Assembly (NCBI GenBank): GCA_905215115.1 | Contig: CAJMOP010000040.1 | Coordinates: forward strand, 1 to 15,712 | Length of the DNA stretch: 15,712 nt | Origin: an uncultured bacterium | GTDB taxonomy: Bacteria; Actinomycetota; Coriobacteriia; Coriobacteriales; Coriobacteriaceae | Direction: 5' to 3' | Part shown: positions 1 through 8,200 of the stretch, piece after piece | Layout of the letters: every line of letters begins with the position of its first letter | Position numbering within the stretch: position 1 is the stretch's first letter | The notes under the pieces: generated by a model | What the model saw: only the letters and a program-made list of their open reading frames with translations | Databases searched by the model: none | Told to the model about the DNA's origin: nothing | Position numbers and translations under genes: made by a program

Positions 1-1060
1 CGAGCACACGCGCGGCATCCGGTGCATCGCGCTCAACCGTGCGAATATGCAGGCGCTCAGCAATGGCGCGAACGGCGGCACAGCGAGCAGCCTCGGCCTC
101 CTCCTGCGCCGGCGTAAAGATGCGGTTACGTCCCAGCACCAGGCCGATCACATTGCGCGAACCCAATGCATCGACAGCCAGCGCCGCAAGCAAAGACGAC
201 GGCAGATCGCCCTCGAGCGCCACCACGGCACGCGACGTACCATGGGCACGGGCGTTATCGCGCACAGCGAGCACCAGCGCCTGCCACAACCACTCCTCGG
301 AACGAAACTCGGGCAGCTCGTGGTCCTCCAGGGCATCGAGCATTACGCCGCGCTGAATCTCCTGAACCAGCAGGCTCTCTTCAAAACACGGCGCTTGGTC
401 CACCACGCGCCCACAGTCGTCGAGTACAAACGACCCGCCGGTATACACCGACTCGTCATAGGCACCGACCGGCGCCATGCAGGCAAACCACACGCTGCGC
501 TTGGATGCGATCTTGCGGTAGGCACCGCTGCGAACGGCGGCAATGGCGGCCGTCTCGCGGTCGGTCATATCAAACGCGTTGAACTGAAAATAGGCGATGA
601 GGTCGACGCCGGTCGGCAGCATCTCGAGTTCGCGGTCCAAGTCGAAGATCACGGCGATACGCACGCCGTCCACGTCGAACACCGGCGGTGCCCAACGGGC
701 ATCACCGTTCCCACCACGCTGCAGAGCAATGCTCGAACGGGCCGGCACCACATGGCCGTCCTTGAGCATCATGTAGTCGAGCAGGGGCTGGCCCTCAAAC
801 GAAACTGCCGCGGGCACGATGCAGATCATATCGAGTTCTTGGATACGCTCGGCGACACCGGTCAGGCCTGTCAACATGTCGTGCTCAAAGTCGGCAGTGC
901 CCACCAGGCCCCCGGGCATGGCGCCCATAAAGAGCGGAGCCGGCACGCACAGCACGCGCGCCCCGCGCTCGTGGGCCAGACGAGCCTGGTCCTCGATGCG
1001 GCCGCAAATGCCCTCAATATCACCCAGGCGCATATCGATCTGTGCAAGTGCGAGCTTCAT
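1..1060 (-). CDS. NAD synthetase (NadE)-like protein, probable pseudoenzyme, 3' end cut by window
   Basis: The visible 353 codons have the layout of glutamine-dependent NAD synthetase. A nitrilase-fold glutaminase domain spans about residues 1-235 (MKLALAQIDMRLGD start, VYTGGSFVLDD near 205-215), and an adenylyl-forming synthetase domain begins near residue 277. The normal enzyme makes NAD from deamido-NAD, ATP and glutamine. The expected key residues are absent. The nitrilase Glu position reads VPAPLF (39-44) instead of FPE. The Lys region (about 107-123) has no matching Lys. The Cys position reads IFDLDRE (138-144) instead of a C-E-D-type motif. The ATP PP-loop SGGxDS reads EGDLPS (283-288). 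The flanking sequence (AALAVDALGSRNVIG, 292-306) still fits the family well, so the alignment is credible. Start chosen at ATG 1060, with GGAAAGG about 7 bases upstream. The frame is open to the window edge. A regulatory or scaffold role, or a new activity, is inference. Family call is good; function unknown. Confidence 0.72.
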   Translation of the reverse strand, partial: MKLALAQIDMRLGDIEGICGRIEDQARLAHERGARVLCVPAPLFMGAMPGGLVGTADFEHDMLTGLTGVAERIQELDMICIVPAAVSFEGQPLLDYMMLKDGHVVPARSSIALQRGGNGDARWAPPVFDVDGVRIAVIFDLDRELEMLPTGVDLIAYFQFNAFDMTDRETAAIAAVRSGAYRKIASKRSVWFACMAPVGAYDESVYTGGSFVLDDCGRVVDQAPCFEESLLVQEIQRGVMLDALEDHELPEFRSEEWLWQALVLAVRDNARAHGTSRAVVALEGDLPSSLLAALAVDALGSRNVIGLVLGRNRIFTPAQEEAEAARCAAVRAIAERLHIRTVERDAPDAARVL

Positions 1061-1095
1061 GGCTCAGCCCTTTCCGTCGTAAACCATCGTTGTCG

Positions 1096-1131
1096 TAGTA
1101 AAAGCGCCGGCCGCATGATGCAGTCGGCGCT
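1096..1131 (-). terminator. Weak intrinsic terminator after the superoxide reductase gene
   Basis: On the minus strand AGCGCCG and CGGCGCT (arms 1131-1125 and 1109-1103) form a 7-bp GC-rich stem, followed by TTTT and then a mixed tail. It lies 47 bases past the superoxide reductase stop and before the NadE-like start, so it could separate the two transcripts. The U-run is short, so termination may be partial. Confidence 0.45.
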
Positions 1132-1177
1132 CGCATGTGCATATGCTAGCTATGATACCCCGAGCGGGGACGCGCTC

Positions 1178-1540
1178 CTAGAACGTCGCGGACCACAGCC
1201 CATGCAGGTTGCAATAGGCATAGACGGTACCGGTCTTGGAACCGCCGGCAAAAAAAGTCGCAGGCTTCATGCCGGGCTGGAGGTAATGGACCTCCAGACG
1301 GCCCTCGGCCTCAAGGGCGATCCACTCGATGTAGTGCTCGGGCACCATAGGATGCTCGACCGAGCCCACGCGTGCGCGGATCACGTGACCGTCGCGCTCG
1401 CTCTCAACGACGGGCACGTGCTTCTCGTGCGCGGCGTCCTCGGTGTTCGCGGTCAGCTCCATGCAGCCGGCAGGGGTTGCAACGTCGTTGCCAAGAGCGG
1501 CAATGAGCTTGCCGTCGGGGTCCTTAAAGAATTTCGCCAT
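1178..1540 (-). CDS. Superoxide reductase (desulfoferrodoxin/neelaredoxin family, one-iron form)
   Basis: A 120-residue cytosolic protein that would reduce superoxide to hydrogen peroxide without making oxygen, as expected in an anaerobe. All ligands of the catalytic iron (center II) are visible: H41 in HEKHVPVV, H63 in VEHPM, H69 in EHYIEWI, and C110 and H113 in YCNLHGLW. The conserved Glu-Lys pair is E39-K40. The N-terminal 30 residues sit where two-iron desulfoferrodoxins carry a four-cysteine rubredoxin-like center I. Only one cysteine (C26) remains, so this iron site is lost. The frame stays open upstream for over 100 codons, but ATG 1540 is preceded by AAAGGAG at good spacing and begins the family-like sequence. 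It lies 101 bases downstream of the SNF2 gene. No clear promoter was found between them, so co-transcription is possible. Confidence 0.9.
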   Translation of the reverse strand: MAKFFKDPDGKLIAALGNDVATPAGCMELTANTEDAAHEKHVPVVESERDGHVIRARVGSVEHPMVPEHYIEWIALEAEGRLEVHYLQPGMKPATFFAGGSKTGTVYAYCNLHGLWSATF

Positions 1541-1641
1541 GATGTTCTCCTTTGTTGATGTGCCGATGTTCTCGATGCTTCTTATGCCCAAAGGCGCGCG
1601 AACCATCCACGGCATCGCAAATGAACACATAATGAGCGAGG

Positions 1642-4600
1642 CTAGCGCCCGTCGCCGCCGAGCAGCGCCAGAACATCCTCGCGGGTAAACAGCGCCGAGG
1701 AGATGCCGTCGCCGCCGAGCACGCTGTTGACCAGGTCGCGCTTGGACTCCTGCATCTGCATGATGCGTTCCTCGATTGTGTCCTTGGCGATGAGCTTGTA
1801 CACGGTCACGGTATGCTTCTGGCCAATACGATGCGCGCGGTCGGTCGCCTGGTCCTGCGCGGCCACGTTCCACCACGGGTCGTAGTGGATCACCACGTCG
1901 GCAGCCGTCAAATTAAGGCCAACGCCGCCCGCCTTGAGCGAAATCAAAAAGACCGGAACCTCGCCCGCCTGGAACTGCGCGACCATCTTGGCGCGGTTTT
2001 CCTTGGACGAAGCGCCCGTGAGCTTAAGAAAGCCAATATCCTCCTTGGCCAGACGCTTGCCAATGATGTCGAGCATGCCCGTAAACTGGCTGAACAACAG
2101 GATGCGATGCCCGCCGTCGAGCGCACCGTGCACGAGCTCCATGCAAGCGTCGAGCTTGGCACTCCCCGCCTTGTAGTCCTCGTAGTGTAGATGCGGGTCG
2201 CAGCAAATCTGGCGCAGCTTGGTGAGCTCAGCAAGCACCTTGAGCTTGTCTTTCTTAAACTCGGATGCCTCGCGATGCTGCACCTGCTGGGCGATGCGGT
2301 CCTGGTTGGCCAGGTAGAGCTTGCGCTGCTCGCCGGTGAGCTGTGCCATGACGGTGTCCTCGATCTTCTCGGGCAGATCGGCCACCACGTCTTCCTTGAC
2401 ACGGCGCAGCACAAACGGCGACACGAGCGCCTGCAGGCGAGCGGCGCTGTCACCCTCGGCGTGCTCGACCGGGCTTTCGAAGCGCTTGGCAAACGACTCG
2501 CGCGTGCCAAGCAGGCCCGGCATCAAAAAGTCGAAGATGCTCCAGAGCTCGGACAGGCGGTTTTCGATGGGCGTTCCCGTCAAGGCAAAGCGCACGCCGG
2601 CCGGCAGACGCTTGGCAGCGCGCGCCACCTGGGTGAGCGGGTTTTTAATGTACTGGGCCTCGTCGAGCACCACACGGGCAAAGTCCTGCTCGGCGTATTC
2701 GTCGATGTCGCGGCGCATAAGGTCATACGACGTCACGACCACGTTGTGCTCGACCGCGCCGGCAATTTGCACGCGACGCTGAACCTTGGCGCCCACGATG
2801 GCGCACACATCGAGCGAAGGCGCAAAGCGCTCCAGCTCGGCAGTCCAGTTGTACACGAGCGACGCGGGACATACCACGAGCGTGGGTTTGGTGTCCCCCG
2901 CCTCCACGCGCGCCAGAATGTGCGCGATCATCTGCAGCGTTTTGCCCAGACCCATGTCGTCGGCCAAGATACCGCCAAGGCCCAGGTGCTCGAGCGAGCC
3001 GAGCCACTGATAGCCGTCAACCTGGTAGCCACGCAGCGTGGCCTTGAGCGAGGCAGGCACCGTAAAGTCCATCTTGCCGAGCGTGTCCAGGCGCTCGACG
3101 GTGCGGCGAAACGCTGCATCACGATCGGCCTCGAGCACGGGCGCGTGCGCAAGCATGCTATCGACAAACAGGGTACTCGACGCGGGAAGCGACACACCGT
3201 CGAGTAGGTCGACGGCATCGACGCCCAGGTCCTCGGCAAGGCCAAACGCGGCGCGCGCTCCCTCATCCAGGCGCACGATGTCGCCGGACGTGAGGCGCGC
3301 GAACGTCTGGTGGCGCTTATACGAGTCGAGATAGATGGCAAGATCGGCCGCCGAAAGCCCGCTCGCACCCAACTCGACGTCGAGCAGGTTGCTCTTGACG
3401 GTCGCGCGCACCGAGAGCTTGGGCGCAGGGCGCACCGAGATCTGGCGCAGGCGGTCGCTGAGCATGACCTCGCCAAGCTCGGACAGCGCAGACAGGCCCT
3501 CGGTCAGCAGGCAAAACAGGCTGGCGTCATCGCGTTCCTCAAACGCCAGGCCGCCTTCGTAAAAATCGAAATACAGGGCCGCCGTGTCCATGGCGCGAAA
3601 CTCCGCCACCGCATCACGGGGCGGAACGCCGGGACGCTGCTCCTCAAAGGGGCTGCCCGGGGCACCAAGACTAAAGAGATTTGCCGACCAATCACCGTAG
3701 AACACCGTGATCTTGCAGGTCACAAGGCCATCGTCGGCGCCAATCTCAAAATGGAAGCTCGCCTCGGGTGCCACGGCATCAAGTGCGGCGGGCGCGGTAA
3801 GGTCGGTGTAGTCGCGCAAAATGGGCAGCGCCATACGACAGAACTCCCCCACCTGGTCGGCAGCGATATGGACCGGCGTGCGGCAGGGCAGCAAGCGCGA
3901 TAGGAACGATGCCGCATGCCGGGCAAACGCTACATCGGTGCGGCGCGCACGGCGGGTGTCGACCAGATAGGCAACGTCGCCCGAAGCAAAGCAGTATGCA
4001 TCAGCCGGCAGGCGCAGATCGTAGCTGCCACCAGCCGCCGGCGCGATTTTGGCGGCAAGGAGCGGTGGGCGCTTGGACAGCGCCTCGTCCTCCCCTTCCG
4101 GAGACATCTCAACCGCCACGTCATAGGTGCGATGCGTCGTCGTCCCCCGCGACCAGGCGGGCTCAAAAGAGATGGTCTGGCCGCGTAGCAGGTCCAGCAC
4201 ATATACGATGCTATGCTCGGACAGCGGCAACTGGCGCTCGGCGACAAAGCCGCTGCGTGCAAAATCGTACGACGCCGAACGCGAGCTTGTGATGTCACCG
4301 AGATAGGCAACTGTCGTCACAACAAGATTGAGCAGCTTTGTCGAAACGCCTTCGAAGGCTTCGGGCGTATGGACAAACGTGAGCTTCTTGCCGTACGAGA
4401 AGGTGCCGCCTCGGACATAGGCGTCGGCCATGCCGTCGATATCCTTGACCACGTAGGACACCGAACCGCAGCGAATGCGGAACTCGAGCGCCCAGCTAAA
4501 GCGGTCGGCGAACAGCGGATTGTAGTACGGCACCAACGAGGGCTCCAACACTGCCTTGGGGGCATCGGGATCAACAGCACCGGCAAGCTTGCGGCGCATG

Positions 4601-5106
4601 CTCGCCAGCTCGTCCATGCGCGCATCCGAAAGATCGGAGAGCGCCGCCATGAGGCTCGGGCTCGTGGGAACGGGCGCCGGGAAGGGAAAGTTGGGGTTGA
4701 CGGCCGGCGCTTTGGGCGCGGTGCGCGCGGGCTGTTTCGGCTGCGCCGTAAACGTGCGAACCGGTGCGCGCAGCCCCTCAACGGGCTCAATGCCGCTGGC
4801 GTCCAGGTACGCCAGCGTTGTGGCAATGGCGTGCTTGCACATGCCGGGGTAGCGATAGGCAGCAGGGCAGTCGCAGTCGTAGTCGATAACCTCGTGCTCG
4901 TCCATGTCGAGCGCCACGTGCGTCTTGTACAGGTCGCCGCGCGAGCCGCGCACCGAGCCCTCAACCGTCACGTTTTTGGAGAAGCGCGAGCCGCTGTCCT
5001 CGATCGACAGCACGGCGCCGTTAAGCATGAGCGAACGCCCCTTCATAAAGGTGCCGCTCAACGCCGCCTCTTTCCGGAGCGCCTGCACGAACGTCCCCTG
5101 CGCCAT
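1642..5106 (-). CDS. SWIM-domain SNF2-family DEAD/DEAH helicase
   Basis: A protein of 1,154 residues. A SWIM zinc motif lies near the N-terminus: CDC at 78-80 and CKH at 90-92 inside DYDCDCPAAYRYPGMCKHA. A long middle region, weakly conserved to my eye, follows. The C-terminal half holds a complete SNF2 ATPase: motif I DDMGLGKTLQ (about residue 715), motif II DEAQ (about 812), motif III LTGTPIENR, then the helicase C lobe with LLFSQFTGMLD, SLKAGGVGLNLTAADVV and the arginine-finger motif QATDRAHRIGQ (about 1080). Bacterial proteins of this class are DNA translocases linked to transcription, repair or chromatin-like remodelling; the substrate cannot be read from sequence. A GTG six codons upstream (5124) is possible, but GGAGGAAG sits just before ATG 5106, and that GTG would overlap the ribosome site. 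The middle region does not suggest a frameshift. It lies downstream of dnaE, separated by a palindrome-filled gap. Confidence 0.9.
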   Translation of the reverse strand: MAQGTFVQALRKEAALSGTFMKGRSLMLNGAVLSIEDSGSRFSKNVTVEGSVRGSRGDLYKTHVALDMDEHEVIDYDCDCPAAYRYPGMCKHAIATTLAYLDASGIEPVEGLRAPVRTFTAQPKQPARTAPKAPAVNPNFPFPAPVPTSPSLMAALSDLSDARMDELASMRRKLAGAVDPDAPKAVLEPSLVPYYNPLFADRFSWALEFRIRCGSVSYVVKDIDGMADAYVRGGTFSYGKKLTFVHTPEAFEGVSTKLLNLVVTTVAYLGDITSSRSASYDFARSGFVAERQLPLSEHSIVYVLDLLRGQTISFEPAWSRGTTTHRTYDVAVEMSPEGEDEALSKRPPLLAAKIAPAAGGSYDLRLPADAYCFASGDVAYLVDTRRARRTDVAFARHAASFLSRLLPCRTPVHIAADQVGEFCRMALPILRDYTDLTAPAALDAVAPEASFHFEIGADDGLVTCKITVFYGDWSANLFSLGAPGSPFEEQRPGVPPRDAVAEFRAMDTAALYFDFYEGGLAFEERDDASLFCLLTEGLSALSELGEVMLSDRLRQISVRPAPKLSVRATVKSNLLDVELGASGLSAADLAIYLDSYKRHQTFARLTSGDIVRLDEGARAAFGLAEDLGVDAVDLLDGVSLPASSTLFVDSMLAHAPVLEADRDAAFRRTVERLDTLGKMDFTVPASLKATLRGYQVDGYQWLGSLEHLGLGGILADDMGLGKTLQMIAHILARVEAGDTKPTLVVCPASLVYNWTAELERFAPSLDVCAIVGAKVQRRVQIAGAVEHNVVVTSYDLMRRDIDEYAEQDFARVVLDEAQYIKNPLTQVARAAKRLPAGVRFALTGTPIENRLSELWSIFDFLMPGLLGTRESFAKRFESPVEHAEGDSAARLQALVSPFVLRRVKEDVVADLPEKIEDTVMAQLTGEQRKLYLANQDRIAQQVQHREASEFKKDKLKVLAELTKLRQICCDPHLHYEDYKAGSAKLDACMELVHGALDGGHRILLFSQFTGMLDIIGKRLAKEDIGFLKLTGASSKENRAKMVAQFQAGEVPVFLISLKAGGVGLNLTAADVVIHYDPWWNVAAQDQATDRAHRIGQKHTVTVYKLIAKDTIEERIMQMQESKRDLVNSVLGGDGISSALFTREDVLALLGGDGR

Positions 5107-5135
5107 CACTTCCTCCAATCTCACGCGGCAAATGA

Positions 5136-5180
5136 TTTTTCTGGGACGGGGATGAAAAAATCATTCCCGTCCCAGAAAAA
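5136..5180. repeat. Intergenic palindrome 1 with CTGGGACGGG core
   Basis: Two 20-base arms (5136-5155 and 5161-5180) are inverted copies with one mismatch, around a five-A loop. Each arm runs TTTTTCTGGGACGGG then (G/A)ATGA. It lies in the gap between the dnaE stop and the SNF2 ribosome site. It shares its core with the neighbouring palindrome at 5205-5243, so this is a repeat family and not a single terminator. The arms end in A/T runs on both strands, so it could also stop transcription. Confidence 0.8.
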
Positions 5181-5204
5181 CTGGTCTTCCGGCACACGTC
5201 ATCC

Positions 5205-5243
5205 AAAATGATTTTTTAATCCCCGTCCCAGAAAAATCATTTT
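5205..5243. repeat. Intergenic palindrome 2, possible dnaE terminator
   Basis: Perfect 12-base arms AAAATGATTTTT (5205-5216) and AAAAATCATTTT (5232-5243) enclose a 15-base loop that contains the CTGGGACGGGGAT core. The dnaE stop codon (5244-5242) overlaps the outer edge of the element. Read on the minus strand it is an AT-rich hairpin directly after dnaE, so it may act as its transcription end. The core occurs three times between 5136 and 5235, once on the plus strand and twice on the minus strand. Confidence 0.75.
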
Positions 5244-8200
5244 AGATCACCGTCACTCTGCCTTGGTTACCAACGATGGCCTTGGCCTCGGCCAGCAGCG
5301 GAATCGAGCGCGCGTTGACCTTGGCAGGCACCTCGGCGCGCAGCACGCGCCCGTCCACCTGCTCGATAAAGATCTCCACGCGATCGCCACCCGGGTTAGC
5401 GGTGAGCACCGTGGCCAGGCGCGCCATATTGCCCTGGCTAAAGCGGCTGTTGGGCACCATGACCTCAAACACCTTGGGCTTGTTATTCTCCTCGTTGAGC
5501 TCCAGCGGCACAATCTCCTGCGCGATGATCTGGTCACCGCGGTCCGAGCGCTCGAGCTTGCCCTTGATGCGCACAAAGGCGTCGGACAGCTGCGCGCCTG
5601 TCTCGGGATCGACCTCGCCGTACAGGTACCCCTCGGCCTCCTTGTAGGTCTTGGGGAACACCACGACGGTGGCCTCTCCTTCCATGTCCTCGAGCTGCAC
5701 GATGCCCATGGGGTCGCCGTTTTTGGTCACGCGCTTGGACACGCTCGAGACCATGCCGGCCCACCACAGTGCCTTGCCCTCGGGAATCTCCTGGTTGATG
5801 GTACCGCCCGTGGGGTTCTGCACTTCGTAGCCGGTATCGATCTGCGAAAACGAGAAGTCGCGCGCTTTGCTGAGCGCATACTCAAACGGGCGCAGCGGGT
5901 GGTCCGAGACATAGATGCCCAGAACCTCCTTCTCCTGGCTCAGCTTAAGGTGGCGGTCCCACTCTTGGCCATCCGGATCGGGCACGCTCACCTCAAAGCC
6001 CGAGCCCTCAACGTCGCCAAACATGTCGAAGAACGACGTCTGGCCGCTTGCGCGATCCTTCTGGCGCTTCACCGCGGCATCGATGATGTTCTCGGGGTTG
6101 TTCTTATCCACAAAGTGCATCATCTGGCGACGCGGATACCCCGTGGAGTCGAAGGCGCCTGCCTTGATGAGCGATTCGATCACGCGGCGGTTGGCCTGGC
6201 TCGAGTCCACGCGATCGACAAAGTCGTGCAGCGTCTTAAACGGGCCGCCCGCCTCGCGCTCGGCGATAATCGCCTGCGCCACGCCGGTACCCACGCCGCG
6301 GATGCCGGCCAGACCAAAGCGCACGCCCTCCTTAGTAGCCGTGAACTCGGTGCCGGACTCGTTGACATCTGGCGAAAGCACGGGGATGCCGTCGTGACGG
6401 CACGCCGAGACGTAGTGCACGATCTTGTCGGTCTTGCCCGTATAGGACGTCAGAACGGCCGCCATGTACTCGTGCGGATAGTGCGCCTTGAGCCACGCCG
6501 TCTGCATAACCAGGATGGCGTAGCCGGCGGAGTGCGACTTGTTGAAGGCGTAGGACGCGAACTCGAGAACATCGTCCCAAATCTTCTGGGCGACCTCGCG
6601 CGTGTAGTTGTTCTTGATAGCGCCGTTCATCCAGTGGTCGTAGGTGGTCTCGTCCGAGCCATCCTCCCAGTGCAGCACCGTCGACGTGAGCAGTTTGATC
6701 TTCTTCTTAGCCACGGGCTTACGGATACGCGAGTCCGATTCGCCCTTGGAGAAGCCGCACATCTCGACGGAGATGAGCATAACCTGCTCCTGGTAGACCA
6801 TGGTGCCGTAGGTTTCGCCCAGGATGTCGTCCAGACGGTCGTCGTAGGAGACGGCCGGCTCCTTGCCGTTCATACGGTTGATGTAGGACGAGACCATGCC
6901 GGCGCCCAGCGGGCCCGGGCGGTACAGGGCGATCAATGCTACGACGTGCTTGTACTCGGTGGGCTTCATGTTCTTGATCGTGGCCGTCATGCCGGCGGAC
7001 TCGACCTGGAAGACGCCGGCAGTGTGGCCGGAGCCCATGAGCTTAAAGATCTCGGGGTCGTCAAAGGGAATCTCTTCCTCTTTGATGTCGATGCCGAAGT
7101 TCTTTTTGATGTTTGCCTTGGCCTTGGAGATAACCGTCAGCGTGCGCAGGCCCAGGAAGTCCATCTTGAGCAGGCCCATGTCGGCAACGGTATGGCCCTC
7201 GTACTGGGTAATCTCGACGCCGCCCTTGGTGTCGAGCTTGGTGGGCACATGCTCGTTGACGGGGTCGCGGCAGATCAGAACGGCGCACGCGTGCACGCCC
7301 TCGCCACGGGTGAGGCCCTCGATCGAGAGCGCCGTGTCGATGATGCGGCGGGCGTCGTCGTCCTTTTTATAGGCCTCGGCAAAATCGGGGTTAAACAGAT
7401 CCTCTTTGCCGGGTTGCTTGTCGAGCACCTGCTTGAGCTTGACCTTGGGGTCGCTCGAGACCATCTTGGACAGGCGCTGGCCCATGTAGACCGGGTAGTC
7501 CAGGACGCGCGCGGCGTCGTTGATGGCCTGCTTGGCCTTAATGGTCGAGTAGGTGATGACGTGGGTGACCTTCTCGGGGCCGTAGAGCTGGCGAACGTGC
7601 TCCACGACCTCGAGGCGCCGCTCATCGTCGAAGTCCATATCGATATCGGGCATCTCGGTACGCTGCGGAGACAGGAACCTCTCGAACATCAGGCCGTTCT
7701 CGAGCGGGTCGAACGCGGTGATGTTCATGGCGTAGGCGACGATAGCGCCGGCGGCCGAGCCACGGCCGGGGCCGACGCCGATGCCGTTGTCCTTGGCCCA
7801 TTGCACGTACTCGGCGACGATGAGGAAGTAGGCGGCAAAGCCCTTATCGCAAATGACCTTATATTCGTACTCAAAGCGCTCTTTGATGTTGACGCCACCA
7901 ATCTCGCGCGTGGCCCAGTCGTCGCCGTAGTGCTGGCGCAGGCCCTTCTCGCACTCGCGGCGGAACTGGCTCTCGTGCGTCTCGCCGGGATCGAGCAGCG
8001 GGAAGCGCGGCAGGATGATAGAGTCCCAGTCCAGCTCGACGTAGCACTTGTCGGCGATCTCGAGCGTGTTGTCGCAGGCCTCGGGGCAATACGGGAACAT
8101 CGCCCGCATCTCCTCCTCGGTCTTCATATAAAACTCCGAGCCGGTCATGCGCATGCGGTTGGGGTCGTCGACCTTGGCGTTCATGCCGATGCACATGATG

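Noticed and set aside
47..1558. 503-codon plus-strand open frame over the NadE-like and superoxide reductase genes
   Set aside because: It spans two recognisable minus-strand genes and the gap between them and has no recognisable domain. It is a shadow frame.
2191..3207. 338-codon plus-strand frame inside the SNF2 gene
   Set aside because: It is opposite the conserved helicase motifs and resembles no known protein; antisense artefact.
5107..5124. GTG start six codons upstream for the SNF2 gene
   Set aside because: The codons between contain the GGAGGAAG ribosome site for ATG 5106, so the upstream GTG is unlikely to be used.
6640..6720. Intein in DnaE
   Set aside because: The extra sequence is only about a dozen residues and has none of the splicing blocks; a true intein would be over 100 residues.
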